A stretch of 64,000 nt of DNA, from assembly GCF_011601275.1 (NCBI RefSeq), contig NZ_JAAOLY010000013.1:1-64000 (forward strand), read 5' to 3'. Below the pieces are notes generated by a model that saw nothing but the letters and a program-made list of their open reading frames with translations, did not search any database and was not told the origin of the DNA. Source of the DNA: Janthinobacterium lividum (GTDB lineage Bacteria; Pseudomonadota; Gammaproteobacteria; Burkholderiales; Burkholderiaceae_D). Positions within the stretch are counted from its first letter, which is position 1. Every line of letters begins with the position of its first letter. Made by a program: the position numbers and the translations under genes. Positions 7,348-16,715 of this stretch are shown here, piece by piece.

Positions 7348-8898
7348 ATGAACACCGCATTTCGCAGGCACGACAAGCAGCAGGGCGCGATCGCCATCGT
7401 GCTGGGGCTGACCCTGGTGGTGCTGTTTGCCATGGGCGGCCTGGTGCTGGACCTGGGCCACCTGTACATCGCCAAGACGGAACTGCAGAACGGCGCCGAC
7501 AGCGCCGCCCTGGCCGGCGCCGTGGAGCTCAATCAAAGCGCCACCGGCATCGACAATGCGCAGGCCAAGGCCATCGCCATCGCGCAAAAGAACCGCTACG
7601 ATTTTTCCACCGCGCTGACCATCACTGCCGCCAACATCGAGTTCGGCCCCAGCCCGGACGGCCCCTGGTCGTCCGGCGCCAGCGCCCGCACCAGTCCCCA
7701 GGGCCAGACCTTCATCCGCGTCGACACGGGCAGCAAGACCTTCGCCACCTACCTGATGGGCATCGCCGGCATCGCCAGCACCAGCACCTCGGGCGTGGCC
7801 GTGGCGGGGCGCTTCGTCAACGACGTCACGCCGATCGGCGTGTGCGCCGTCGATCCGGCCAACAAGACGGCGCAATACACGTATCCGGCCGCGCCGGCCG
7901 GCACGGGCCTGACGGAACTGCTGGAATTCGGTTTCCGCCGCGGCGTCACCTACAACCTGTTCGGCCTCAATCCGCTGGGCGGCCCGTCCGATCCCTATCT
8001 GATCAACCCCGTCGACGCGCCGCCCGGCAGCTGCAGCGCCTCGCATTCGAGCGCCGCCTCGACCGCGCCATTCATGTGCACGGGCAGCAGCGCCGTCATC
8101 ACCAGCGGCACGGGCCAGGTGTACACGAACACGGGGCTGACGGCGTCGCTGGCCGCCTCGCTCAATTCGCGCTTCGACGATTACGGCGGACCGTCCGTGT
8201 GCGACCCCGCGACGGCGCCGCCCGACACCAACATCAAGGAATATCCTTGCGTGGGCGCCGCGTCGCCCTGCGTCGCCGCTGCCGCCAACTCGCCGCCCAC
8301 GGGCTGGATGCAGCCGGGCGCCAGCACCCTGCCCAGCCAGCAGCCGGTCAGCCTGGCCGGCAACAAGCCGAATTACCAGCTGCCGTCCGCCGGCAGCGTC
8401 CCGGCCCCCTCGGCCACATTCGCCCAATTCTCCGGCTATGGCGTGCTGTGGTCGTACGGCCCCGCCTATCAAAGCAATGGCGCCACCCCGGCCAAGGCCG
8501 GCACGGCATACAGCGTCGCGGACGGCAATGCCAACCCCATGTACAGCACGGCCAAGGCGAATTACTTCGACACGGCCAGCTACCCCGTCAGCCCCGGCGC
8601 AGGCTTTCCTGCCAGTACTCCGCCTTCGCCATACAACCAGACCAGCGGCCCCACGTTCCAGGCGCCATCGGCGGCCCATCCGGGCCAGCGCAACCGGCGC
8701 ATCCTCAACGTGGTGCTGGTCGACTGCCGCACGGCGCCCGTGGGGCCGGCTTCGTGCGGCACCATGAACGCGGTCGGCATCGGCAAATTCTTCATGACGA
8801 TGAAGGCCGATTTCAGCGGCGGCACCAAGCGCCTCGACGTCGAATTCGCGGGCCTGATCGAGCCCGTGCCGAATTCCGAAATCAAACTCTACAAGTGA
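7348..8898 (+). CDS. tadG: TadG-like pilus assembly protein (Tad domain)
   Basis: A 516-residue protein. Residues 12-60 make a pseudopilin-like N terminus: QGAIAIVLGLTLVVLFAMGG, then GADSAALAGA, as in the putative Flp-pilus TadG/Tad_N domain. The rest is a large periplasmic Ser/Thr/Pro/Ala-rich region with several Cys and no von Willebrand MIDAS motif that I can see. A CAGGAGAC ribosome site precedes the ATG. TadG-like proteins are thought to anchor or terminate the pilus at the membrane. Confidence 0.88.
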   Translation: MNTAFRRHDKQQGAIAIVLGLTLVVLFAMGGLVLDLGHLYIAKTELQNGADSAALAGAVELNQSATGIDNAQAKAIAIAQKNRYDFSTALTITAANIEFGPSPDGPWSSGASARTSPQGQTFIRVDTGSKTFATYLMGIAGIASTSTSGVAVAGRFVNDVTPIGVCAVDPANKTAQYTYPAAPAGTGLTELLEFGFRRGVTYNLFGLNPLGGPSDPYLINPVDAPPGSCSASHSSAASTAPFMCTGSSAVITSGTGQVYTNTGLTASLAASLNSRFDDYGGPSVCDPATAPPDTNIKEYPCVGAASPCVAAAANSPPTGWMQPGASTLPSQQPVSLAGNKPNYQLPSAGSVPAPSATFAQFSGYGVLWSYGPAYQSNGATPAKAGTAYSVADGNANPMYSTAKANYFDTASYPVSPGAGFPASTPPSPYNQTSGPTFQAPSAAHPGQRNRRILNVVLVDCRTAPVGPASCGTMNAVGIGKFFMTMKADFSGGTKRLDVEFAGLIEPVPNSEIKLYK

Positions 8899-8905
8899 GG
8901 CGGCC

Positions 8906-9373
8906 ATGCGCATCCACCATTCCCCCCTCAGGCAGCGCGGCGGCGCCGCCGTCGAATTCGGCATCGTGCTGGCCCTGCTGATCACGCTGCTGGCCGGTAT
9001 CTTCGGCTTCGGCCGCGCCTTCTGGTACTACGACGCGCTGACCAAGGCCACGCGCGACGCGGCGCGCAACATGTCCGTCAAGGCAAAAGCCGGCATCGCC
9101 TCGCAGGGCGTGCCGGCCGCCAAACAGACGGTGGTCGACGCGGCCATCAGCGCCGGCATCAGCGACTTTGCCACGGCCAACGTGACCGTGACCTGCCTGG
9201 ACGCGGCGTTCAACGACAGCAACTGCACCGATGGCACGGCGCCGGGCGGCATCCGCGTCGAAGTCGTCAACTACACGCTGTCGGTGGGCCAGTACCTGCC
9301 GTTCGTGATCGGCGCGGCCAGCAGCTATGCCACGCCGCTCTCGCCGCGCACCACCATGCGCTACATGCTGTAA
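8906..9373 (+). CDS. tadE: TadE-like pseudopilin
   Basis: This 155-residue protein begins with a short Arg-rich leader, GGAAVEFGIVLALLITLLAG and a hydrophobic helix (to about 34), the TadE signature. TadE/TadF pseudopilins are processed by TadV and needed for pilus assembly. Two Cys (in TCLDAAFNDSNCTDG) may form a disulfide in the periplasmic part. It sits 7 nt after tadG and 10 nt before another TadE-like gene. Confidence 0.9.
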   Translation: MRIHHSPLRQRGGAAVEFGIVLALLITLLAGIFGFGRAFWYYDALTKATRDAARNMSVKAKAGIASQGVPAAKQTVVDAAISAGISDFATANVTVTCLDAAFNDSNCTDGTAPGGIRVEVVNYTLSVGQYLPFVIGAASSYATPLSPRTTMRYML

Positions 9374-9383
9374 GGAGAACGCC

Positions 9384-9902
9384 ATGCGCCACCGCCTTCC
9401 ACTTGCCCTCCGAACCGACCGCCAGCGCGGCGCCGCCGCCGTCGAATTCGCCCTGGTGTCGCTGCTGTTTTTCACCCTGCTGTTCGGCATCCTCGAATTC
9501 GGCCGCATGCTGTACCTGTACAACACGGTGCAGGAAGTGAGCCGCCGCGCCGCGCGCGAAGCGGTGGTGCGCTGGATCGACCAGACCGACGCCATCAAGA
9601 CCCTGGCCCTGTTCGGCGGCACGGCCCTGCCGGCCGCGCCGGAACTGACGGCCGCCAACATCACCATCCGCTACCTGAACAAGAGCGGCGCCGAAGTGAC
9701 CTTGCCGCCTACGGACCCGGGCGACAACCTGTCGGCCTGCGGCGACATCACGCGCACGGCCAGCTGCATCGACAGCGTGCGCGTGTCGATCGACAACGTC
9801 AGCTACACGCCGATGGTCAGCCTGTTCGGTTTTCTCAATATTGCCGTGCCAGCCTCGGTGGTGGTCATGCACGCCGAAAGCCTGGGCTTCCAGATCAACT
9901 GA
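9384..9902 (+). CDS. second TadE/TadF-like pseudopilin
   Basis: 172 residues. After a leader ending RQR the sequence GAAAVEFALVSLLFFTLLFG (14-33) is a TadE-type processing site and helix, followed by FGRMLYLYNTVQEVSRRAAREA. The ATG follows TAAGGAGAAC, so the gene starts directly after tadE stops. By position it would be TadF, but the sequence is TadE-like, so I leave the symbol open. Confidence 0.88.
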   Translation: MRHRLPLALRTDRQRGAAAVEFALVSLLFFTLLFGILEFGRMLYLYNTVQEVSRRAAREAVVRWIDQTDAIKTLALFGGTALPAAPELTAANITIRYLNKSGAEVTLPPTDPGDNLSACGDITRTASCIDSVRVSIDNVSYTPMVSLFGFLNIAVPASVVVMHAESLGFQIN

Positions 9903-9937
9903 ACGCCTTGCCGAACACCTTTACCGGGGAGTACCAA

Positions 9938-11089
9938 GTGAATATCGTCATCGTCTCGAAGAATGAAGTCCAGCTCAAGCGGCTTACCCGCTTGCTGCGC
10001 GAACGCAGCGCGACCGACCGCGTTACCCTGCTGGCGAGCATACCGGATGTATTCGACAACGGCGTCACGCCGGACTTGCTGCTGCTGGAGCAGGAGCTGA
10101 CGGGCGAGGTGGAGCTGGAGCAGCTCGAGCTGCTGGGCGGGCGCCACCCGAACCTGGCCATCATCGTGCAATGTCCGCAGCAAAGTCCGCAATTCCTGCT
10201 GCGCTCGATGCGCGCCGGCGTGCGCGAAGTGCTGCAGCCGGACGACGACGCGGCCCTGTGCGCCGCCTTGCGCCGCATCGAGGAAAAACTGCAGAAGCAG
10301 GTCACGCGCAAGGGCCAGGTGCTGGCCTTCGTCTCGTGCAAGGGCGGCAGCGGCGCCACCTTCATCGCCGCCAACCTCGGCTACGCGCTGGCCGCCGGCG
10401 AGCAGCGCAAGGTGGCGCTGTTCGACCTGAACCTGCAGTTCGGCGACGCCGCGCTGTTCGTCTCGGACCACAAGCCGGCCACCACCCTGTCGCAGCTGTC
10501 GCAGCAGATCGTGCGCCTCGACGCTTCGCTGCTGGCCGCCAGCATGATCCAGATCACGCCCGCCTACAGCGTGCTGGCCGCCGCCGACGACCCGGCCCAC
10601 GCGGCCGACGTCGAAGCCGACCATATCGACCGCCTGCTGACCCTGGCGCGCAGCCAGTACGACTACATCCTGCTCGACGTGGGGCGCGGACTCGACCCCG
10701 TCAGCGTGCGCGCGCTGGACCGGGCCGACCTGATCTTCCCCGTGCTGCAGGCAACCTTGCCGTATGTGCGCGACGGCAAGCGCCTGCTCGACGTGTTCCG
10801 CGGCCTCGGCTACCGCGAAGACAAGATCCGCCTGATCCTGAACCGCTATGCCAGCAGCGACAGCATCCGCGTGGCCGACCTGGAAGCGGCGTATGGCAAG
10901 CACGTCTACAAATCCATCCCCAACCACTACGAAGCGGTGGCGGCCTCCGTCAGCCAGGGCGTGCCCATCCTCAAGCTGACGCCGCACAACGCCGTCTCGC
11001 GCGCCCTGCAGGAACTGGCCGCCAGCCTGGCCGGCGAAACCCCGCCCGCCGCGCAAGGCTGGGTTTCGCGGCTGCTGGCGCGCGCTTGA
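9938..11089 (+). CDS. cpaE: TadZ/CpaE pilus localisation ATPase
   Basis: A 383-residue ParA/MinD-superfamily protein that places the Tad machine in the cell. An N-terminal receiver-like domain (about 1-110) lacks an obvious phosphorylation pocket, and a MinD-like domain follows. The deviant P-loop reads KGGSGAT (135-141): the signature Lys135 is present, but the usual GKT lysine is Ala140, as is typical of the TadZ/CpaE family. A GTG start is preferred, with GGGGA 7 nt upstream; an upstream TTG at 9908 has no ribosome site. Confidence 0.92.
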   Translation: MNIVIVSKNEVQLKRLTRLLRERSATDRVTLLASIPDVFDNGVTPDLLLLEQELTGEVELEQLELLGGRHPNLAIIVQCPQQSPQFLLRSMRAGVREVLQPDDDAALCAALRRIEEKLQKQVTRKGQVLAFVSCKGGSGATFIAANLGYALAAGEQRKVALFDLNLQFGDAALFVSDHKPATTLSQLSQQIVRLDASLLAASMIQITPAYSVLAAADDPAHAADVEADHIDRLLTLARSQYDYILLDVGRGLDPVSVRALDRADLIFPVLQATLPYVRDGKRLLDVFRGLGYREDKIRLILNRYASSDSIRVADLEAAYGKHVYKSIPNHYEAVAASVSQGVPILKLTPHNAVSRALQELAASLAGETPPAAQGWVSRLLARA

Positions 11090-11134
11090 TTCCCTACAGC
11101 GCGCCTGATTCCCTACCTTTACCGGAGACCGACC

Positions 11135-12502
11135 ATGACTGCCGAAAAACTCACCCTGCGGGACCGCCTGGGCTATGCCCAGGATGACGCCAGCCTGAAT
11201 GACGATGCCGCGCACCAGGGCGCAGCCAGCCACAGCTACCAGCAGCTCAAGCACCGCACCCACCAGGCGCTGCTCGACCGCGTCGACCTGGAAGGCATGC
11301 AGCGCCTGTCGCGCGAACAGATCCGCGAAGAGCTGAAAATCCTCGTCAGCGACGTGCTCACGGAAGACAATGTGGTGATCAACGAGCTGGAACGGCGCTC
11401 GCTGATCCGCGACATCCAGGACGAGGTGCTCGGCTTCGGCCCGCTCGAACCGCTGCTGGCCGATCCCGGCGTATCCGATATCCTCGTCAACACCTACCGC
11501 CAGGTGTATGTCGAACGCCATGGCCGCCTGGAGCTGAGCGACGTCTGCTTCACCGACGATGCGCATTTGATGAAAATCATCGACAAGATCGTCTCGCGCG
11601 TGGGCCGGCGCATCGATGAGTCGAGCCCCATGGTCGATGCGCGCCTGCCCGACGGTTCGCGCGTGAACGCCATCATCCCGCCGCTGGCCATCGACGGCCC
11701 CGTGATGTCGATCCGCCGCTTCTCGGCCCAGCCCCTGCGCCTGGCCGACCTGCTGCTCAAGCACAGCCTGACGGAAGAAATGAGCACCACCCTGCAGGCG
11801 CTGGGCAAGGCCAAGGTCAACATCCTGATCTCGGGCGGTACGGGCAGCGGCAAGACCACCATGCTCAATGCGATTTCCGGTTTCATCAGCACGGCCGAGC
11901 GCATCGTCACCATTGAAGACGCGGCCGAACTGCAGATGCAGCAGCCGCACGTGGTACGCCTGGAAACGCGCCCGCCGAACATCGAGGGCAAGGGCGAAGT
12001 GACGCAGCGCGCGCTGGTGCGCAATGCGCTGCGCATGCGCCCCGACCGCATCATCCTGGGCGAGGTGCGCGGCGCCGAGGCGCTCGACATGCTGGGCGCC
12101 ATGAACACGGGCCATGAAGGCTCGATGGCCACCATCCACGCGAATACCCCGCGCGACGCGCTGACGCGGCTGGAAAACATGATCAGCATGGCTTCCGCGG
12201 CCCTGCCCGTCAAAGCCATGCGCCAGCAGATCAGTTCGGCCATCAGCGTGGTGGTGCAGGTGTCGCGCCTGACGGACGGCAAGCGCAAGGTCACGTCGAT
12301 CCAGGAAATCACGGGCATGGAAGGCGAGATGATCACCATGCAGGAAATCTTCACCTTCCGCCAGACGGGCATCGGCGAGGACGGCACGGTGCAGGGACAT
12401 TTCCATGCCAGCGGCGTGCGGCCTCGTTTCCTGGAGCGCCTGCGCGCCTTCGGCATCAGCCTGCCGGAGACCCTGTTCGATCCCGCCCGCCAGTACCATT
12501 AA
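11135..12502 (+). CDS. cpaF: Tad pilus assembly ATPase TadA/CpaF
   Basis: A 455-residue secretion ATPase that powers Flp pilus extension (and, in some Tad systems, retraction). Motifs in order: GGTGSGKT Walker A (234-241), Asp box around VTIEDAAEL (258-266), Walker [10 protein letters not shown] (305-313), His box [12 protein letters not shown] (326-337). Length and motif spacing are typical of CpaF. The N-terminal about 100 residues form the helical domain of this family. Confidence 0.96.
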   Translation: MTAEKLTLRDRLGYAQDDASLNDDAAHQGAASHSYQQLKHRTHQALLDRVDLEGMQRLSREQIREELKILVSDVLTEDNVVINELERRSLIRDIQDEVLGFGPLEPLLADPGVSDILVNTYRQVYVERHGRLELSDVCFTDDAHLMKIIDKIVSRVGRRIDESSPMVDARLPDGSRVNAIIPPLAIDGPVMSIRRFSAQPLRLADLLLKHSLTEEMSTTLQALGKAKVNILISGGTGSGKTTMLNAISGFISTAERIVTIEDAAELQMQQPHVVRLETRPPNIEGKGEVTQRALVRNALRMRPDRIILGEVRGAEALDMLGAMNTGHEGSMATIHANTPRDALTRLENMISMASAALPVKAMRQQISSAISVVVQVSRLTDGKRKVTSIQEITGMEGEMITMQEIFTFRQTGIGEDGTVQGHFHASGVRPRFLERLRAFGISLPETLFDPARQYH

Positions 12503-12512
12503 GGGGAGCATC

Positions 12513-13487
12513 ATGGACTATCTCTATTACGTATTCGCCATCCTCACCTTCATCGCCGTGGTACTGCTGATCGAGGGCGTGTACCTGGCGTGGAACACCT
12601 CGCGCGGCCCGGAAGCGGAAAGGGTCGCGCGCCGCCTGCGCATCATGTCGGCCGGCGCGCATGGCGACACGGGCAGCTCGATGATCAAGAAACGCCTGCT
12701 GAGCGACACCCCGGCCCTGCAGCGCGTGCTGCTCAGCGTGCCCCGCGTGCATGCGCTCGACCGCCTGCTGGAGCAGTCGGGCCTGACCTGGAGCGTGGCC
12801 AGCTTCGCCGGCGTGATGCTGGCTTCGGCCGGCGCCGCGTTTTTGCTGCTCAGCTACTTCAGCGTGCCGTGGCTGCTGCTCCTGCCGCTGGTGGCTGGCG
12901 CGGCCCTGCTGCCGCTGCTGGTGGTCTTGCGCGCCAAGGCCAAGCGCCTGCAGCGCATCGAGCAGCAATTGCCCGATGCGCTGGACCTGATGGCGCGCGC
13001 CCTGCGTGCCGGCCACGCCTTCCCGACCGCCCTGAAAATGGTCGGCGATGAAATGAACGCGCCGCTGGCCGTGGAATTTCGCGCCACTTTCGACGAAGTC
13101 AATTTCGGCATCGCCATGCAGGACGCCCTGATGAACCTGGCCACGCGCGTGCCCAGCACGGACTTGCGCTACTTTGTCATCGCCGTGCTGATCCAGCGCG
13201 AAACGGGCGGCAACCTGGCCGAACTGCTCGACAGCATCAGCCGCATCATCCGCGAGCGCATCAAGCTGCTGGGACAGGTGCGCGTGCTGTCGGCCGAAGG
13301 CAAGCTGTCGGCCTGGATCCTGTCGCTGCTGCCTTTCGGCGCGGCGGCCATGATCCAGCTGACCAATCCGCAATTCCTGGAAATGCTGTTCGTCGATCCG
13401 GGCGGACGCAAGATGCTCGTCGGCGCCCTGGTGATGATGGTGTGCGGCATCCTGGTCATGCGCAATATCATCCGCATCCGTGTCTGA
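12513..13487 (+). CDS. tadB: Tad inner-membrane platform protein TadB
   Basis: A 324-residue membrane protein with N-terminal helix (about 4-24), a pair of helices around 95-135, a T2SSF (GspF/TadB) domain at about 150-280 that includes LPDALDLMARALRAGHAFP, and C-terminal helices. With TadC it forms the platform contacted by TadA. The AAGGGGAG ribosome site lies directly upstream of the ATG, 10 nt after cpaF. Confidence 0.93.
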   Translation: MDYLYYVFAILTFIAVVLLIEGVYLAWNTSRGPEAERVARRLRIMSAGAHGDTGSSMIKKRLLSDTPALQRVLLSVPRVHALDRLLEQSGLTWSVASFAGVMLASAGAAFLLLSYFSVPWLLLLPLVAGAALLPLLVVLRAKAKRLQRIEQQLPDALDLMARALRAGHAFPTALKMVGDEMNAPLAVEFRATFDEVNFGIAMQDALMNLATRVPSTDLRYFVIAVLIQRETGGNLAELLDSISRIIRERIKLLGQVRVLSAEGKLSAWILSLLPFGAAAMIQLTNPQFLEMLFVDPGGRKMLVGALVMMVCGILVMRNIIRIRV

Positions 13488-13506
13488 GCCCGCAAGGAGA
13501 ATCCTC

Positions 13507-14454
13507 ATGAATCCCGTCCATTTCGCCTTTCTCGCACTGCTCTTCATTGCCGTCTTCGGCACCGTGCTGGTGGCCATGCGCAGCTTTGCCCCCGATCCCT
13601 TGCGCCAGCGCATGGACAACGCCACCGGCAAGAGCGCGGCCGCGCCTGGCGCCTCCGCGCCCAGCCCCTGGCTGGCGCGCATGGTGCGCCTGAGCGGCCC
13701 GCTGGCCAAACTGTCGCTGCCCGACCAGGGCTGGGAAGGCTCCGTGATGCGCCGGCGCTTCATGAATGCCGGCCTGCGCCAGGCGTCGGCGCCCATCCTG
13801 TTCTTTTCCGCCAAGACCATGCTGGCTATCGGCCTGCCGCTGCTGCTGTTCCTGGGACTGAGCGCGTCGGGCAGCCAGATGGCAGGCAAAGCTCTCTTGT
13901 TCTGGCTGCTGATTGTGGCCGCCATCGGCTACTACCTGCCCAATATCGTGCTGGCGCAAATGATCAAGCGGCGCCAGCGCGACATCTTCGAAAGCTTTCC
14001 CGATGCGCTGGACTTGATGACGGTGTGCGTGGAAGCGGGCCTGGCCATGGATGCGGCGCTGGCCAGGGTGGCGGCCGAGATCGCCCTGAAAAGCGCCGTG
14101 CTGGCCGAGGAATTGCACCTGGTGATGCTGGAACTGCGCGCCGGCAATACCAAGGAGCGGGCGCTGCGCAACCTGGCCCTGCGCACGGGCGTCGAGGATG
14201 TCGACGCGCTGGTGGCCATGCTGATCCAGGCCGAACGCTTCGGCACCAGCATCGCTTCCTCGCTGCGCGTGCAGTCGGACCAGCTGCGCACCAAACGCCG
14301 CCAGCTTGCCGAGGAAGAAGCGGCGAAGATCGCCCTCAAGCTGCTGTTCCCGCTGATCTTTTTCATCTTCCCTTCGCTGCTGGTCGTCCTGATGGGACCA
14401 GCCTTCCTGCAAATCTACCGCGTGCTCCTGCCCAGCATGGGCAGCGGCAGCTGA
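13507..14454 (+). CDS. tadC: Tad inner-membrane platform protein TadC
   Basis: A 315-residue partner of TadB with the same fold. A T2SSF domain begins at about 160 (FPDALDLMTVCVEAGLAMD) and hydrophobic helices occur at about 4-22, 98-145 and near the C terminus. AAGGAGAA precedes ATG. Order tadA-tadB-tadC is canonical. Confidence 0.93.
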   Translation: MNPVHFAFLALLFIAVFGTVLVAMRSFAPDPLRQRMDNATGKSAAAPGASAPSPWLARMVRLSGPLAKLSLPDQGWEGSVMRRRFMNAGLRQASAPILFFSAKTMLAIGLPLLLFLGLSASGSQMAGKALLFWLLIVAAIGYYLPNIVLAQMIKRRQRDIFESFPDALDLMTVCVEAGLAMDAALARVAAEIALKSAVLAEELHLVMLELRAGNTKERALRNLALRTGVEDVDALVAMLIQAERFGTSIASSLRVQSDQLRTKRRQLAEEEAAKIALKLLFPLIFFIFPSLLVVLMGPAFLQIYRVLLPSMGSGS

Positions 14455-14467
14455 CCGGAGAACCGCC

Positions 14468-15499
14468 ATGTCACAGCACACCACCCTGATGCTCATGCTC
14501 GCCTGCACCGGCCTACTGCCCGCCTGCGGCCATCTGCCCGGCCCGTCCAGCCAGGGCAACCATACTGCACCACCGCAGGCGCGCATCGATGACAGCCCCG
14601 CCACCCGCACGGCCGCTTTCTGCAAGCTGGGCAAGCGCATGCAGGAACTGGGCGACTCGCGCGCGGCGATGGCAGCGTACAGCGAAGCCCTGCTATTGAC
14701 GCCCGACTCGGCCGATGCGCGCAATGGCGCCGCCGTGCTGCACGCGCAACTGGGCCAGCTGGAAACGGCGCGCGGCATGCTGCAGGCGCTGGCGCAAGAG
14801 GCGCCGACGGCGAGAACCTACAACAATCTCGGCTACGTGCTGTACCTGCAGGGCGATTACGCGCAGGCGGCCAGCGTGCTGCGCCAGTCGCTGCAGCTCG
14901 ACAACGGCCAGCAGCCGGCGCGCGCCAACCTGGATCTCGCCATCGCGGCGCTGGCGCGCAGCGCAGGAACAGTCGATGCGGTCGGCACCGCGGCGGAAAC
15001 CATCGCACCCGACCTGGCGCCGACGCCTGCGCCAGCGGCGCCTGCCAGCCGCCTGCAGCTGACGCAGTCGCAGCCGAATATCTTCACGCTGAGCTGGCGC
15101 GACGCTCCCGTAGTGGCGCAAGCCGCCTTGCCGGTCCCGGCAAAACCGGTGGCGCCAGCGAAGGCGGCAGCCCTGCCACGACTGGAAGTCATCAACGGCA
15201 ATGGCGTAACGGGGATGGCGGCGCGCATGCGCGGCATGCTGGGCGGCATCGGCATCAGCGTGCTGCGGCTGGGCAACCAGCGGCCGTACGGCGTCCAGGC
15301 CAGCAGCATCGTCTACCGGCCCGGCCATGCGCAGGCGGCCGCCGCCCTGGCCCTGGCCTTGGGCGGCATGCCGCAGCTGCAGGCGGCGGACGACAGCGGC
15401 GTGGGCGCGGGCGCCGACCTGCGTTTATTGCTGGGCAAGGATGCGGCCGCCAGCCTGCGCGCGCCGGACGTGCGCCTGGCGTCGAACCTGGCGCGGTAA
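14468..15499 (+). CDS. tadD: TadD-like TPR lipoprotein with C-terminal LytR_C-type domain
   Basis: 343 residues. A lipoprotein signal ends in LLPAC (Cys20). Two or three TPR units span about 45-160 (LGKRMQELGDSRAAMAAYSE and YNNLGYVLYLQGDYAQAASV), as in TadD, which helps secretin assembly. After an Ala/Pro-rich linker, residues about 235-330 (LEVINGNGVTGMAARM ... YRPGHAQAAAALALALG) resemble the LytR C-terminal domain found at the end of cell-wall glycosyl-transfer proteins. It closes the Tad operon. Domain fusion is seen by eye; peptidoglycan binding is inference. Confidence 0.88.
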   Translation: MSQHTTLMLMLACTGLLPACGHLPGPSSQGNHTAPPQARIDDSPATRTAAFCKLGKRMQELGDSRAAMAAYSEALLLTPDSADARNGAAVLHAQLGQLETARGMLQALAQEAPTARTYNNLGYVLYLQGDYAQAASVLRQSLQLDNGQQPARANLDLAIAALARSAGTVDAVGTAAETIAPDLAPTPAPAAPASRLQLTQSQPNIFTLSWRDAPVVAQAALPVPAKPVAPAKAAALPRLEVINGNGVTGMAARMRGMLGGIGISVLRLGNQRPYGVQASSIVYRPGHAQAAAALALALGGMPQLQAADDSGVGAGADLRLLLGKDAAASLRAPDVRLASNLAR

Positions 15500-15507
15500 C
15501 GGTGAAA

Positions 15508-16029
15508 TCAGCGCGGCAGCAGGCGCCGGTCGGCGGGATTGATCAGGAAGCCTTGCAGGATATCCTGCAGCTGCGGCAGCTTGGCGACGTAGGCGGGAAT
15601 GCCCAGCTGGCGCGCGCCGAAGTAGTGGGCGATGATGTCGCCCTGCTGCTCCATGTTGAAGTCGGACAGGACGCCGCCGCCCTGCGCATCGTAACGGTAG
15701 GCGCGCTGCCGGATATAGCCGCCGCGCAGCGCCAGCAGCACGCCATGCAGCAGCACGCTGTAGCCAAGCTGATACTGCCACACGTGCACCATCTCGTGGA
15801 TGAAGAACAGCTTGCCGCTGTTGCCTTCGCGGGAAAAATCGTCGCGGTACTGGGTCGGCATGAAGTGCAGGCTGCCGCGCGGCGTCATCGCCGTGTTCTG
15901 ATCCTGCAAGCCGAACGGTAGAAAGGAGCCGCGCACGACGCGCACGCGCGCGTAGTCGATGGCGCCCTGGAAGACGCTGCGGGCCATGGCGGTTTCGCCG
16001 ATGGTGAGGGGGCGGCGCAAGACGCGCAT
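15508..16029 (-). CDS. Vgr-related zincin-like protein of unknown function (HExxH)
   Basis: This 173-residue protein contains FIHEMVHVWQ, an HExxH zinc-protease motif with His78, Glu79 and His82. The N-terminal segment RPLTIGETAMARSVFQGAIDYARVRV and the TAMTPRGSLHF segment recall small proteins annotated as Rhs element Vgr-related. No signal peptide is visible. The start at 16029 (MRVLRRPL) matches where similarity begins; open reading upstream overlaps the eda terminator. It is a lone minus-strand gene between the Tad operon and the sugar-acid genes. Function unknown. Confidence 0.75.
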   Translation of the reverse strand: MRVLRRPLTIGETAMARSVFQGAIDYARVRVVRGSFLPFGLQDQNTAMTPRGSLHFMPTQYRDDFSREGNSGKLFFIHEMVHVWQYQLGYSVLLHGVLLALRGGYIRQRAYRYDAQGGGVLSDFNMEQQGDIIAHYFGARQLGIPAYVAKLPQLQDILQGFLINPADRRLLPR

Positions 16030-16040
16030 AAAGAATCGGG

Positions 16041-16073
16041 AAGAAAGCGCGGCAAGCGGGAAGCCTGCCGCGC
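16041..16073 (-). terminator. terminator of the edd-eda operon
   Basis: An 8-bp perfect stem (GCGCGGCA / TGCCGCGC, 16047-16054 with 16066-16073) read on the minus strand is followed by TTTCTT. It lies about 10 bp past the eda stop. Confidence 0.65.
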
Positions 16074-16082
16074 AAGTACCGC

Positions 16083-16712
16083 TTAAACCGAACGTAAACC
16101 GCTGGCAGCTTTCGCGATTTCCGTGATGCGGTCCCAGTTGCCGGCCGCGATCGCGTCTTTCGGCGTCAGCCACGAGCCGCCCACGCAGGCGACGTTTTTC
16201 AGCGCCAGGAACTGCGACGCCGTCTCTTGCGAGATGCCGCCTGTCGGGCAGAACGTCACGTCCGGCAGCGGGCCGTAGATCGCGTTGAGCATGCCGATGC
16301 CGCCCGCCGGCACGGCCGGGAACAATTTCAGCTGCTGGAAGCCGTTTTCACGCGCCGCCATCACTTCGCCTGGCGTCATCACGCCTGGCAGCAAGGGCAG
16401 GCCGCTGCTTTTCGCCGCCGCCACCAGGGCCGACGTCAAGCCTGGCGAGACGCCAAACACGGCGCCCGCATCGCGTGCCTGAGCAAACTCCTCGGGACGC
16501 GTCAAGGTACCCACGCCGACGATGGCGCCCGGTACTTCCGACATGGCGCGGATCGCTTCCAGGCCGTGCTTGGTGCGCAGGGTTACTTCCAGCACGCGGA
16601 TGCCGCCCGCCACCAGCGCGCGCGCCAGCGGTACGGCGTGTTCAGGATCGTCGATTGCAATCACGGGGATCACGCTCGAGGTGCGCATAATTTCCAGTAG
16701 TGTCATGGTCAT
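16083..16712 (-). CDS. eda: KDPG aldolase (2-keto-3-deoxy-6-phosphogluconate aldolase)
   Basis: A 209-residue class I aldolase that splits KDPG to pyruvate and glyceraldehyde-3-phosphate, the last step of the Entner-Doudoroff pathway. The Schiff-base Lys129 is in FQQLKLFPA and the catalytic Glu42 in LEVTLRT. GVGTL and CPTGGI phosphate/substrate loops are present. It starts 3 nt after the edd stop, with AGGAAA ahead of the ATG, so the two form an operon. Confidence 0.96.
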   Translation of the reverse strand: MTMTLLEIMRTSSVIPVIAIDDPEHAVPLARALVAGGIRVLEVTLRTKHGLEAIRAMSEVPGAIVGVGTLTRPEEFAQARDAGAVFGVSPGLTSALVAAAKSSGLPLLPGVMTPGEVMAARENGFQQLKLFPAVPAGGIGMLNAIYGPLPDVTFCPTGGISQETASQFLALKNVACVGGSWLTPKDAIAAGNWDRITEIAKAASGLRSV

Positions 16713-16715
16713 CTC

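Noticed and set aside
9803-12514. 903-codon open frame on the minus strand
   Set aside because: It lies antisense to cpaE and cpaF, which have clear motifs. The translation is rich in His, Gln, Arg and Val with no recognisable domain, a typical GC-rich shadow.
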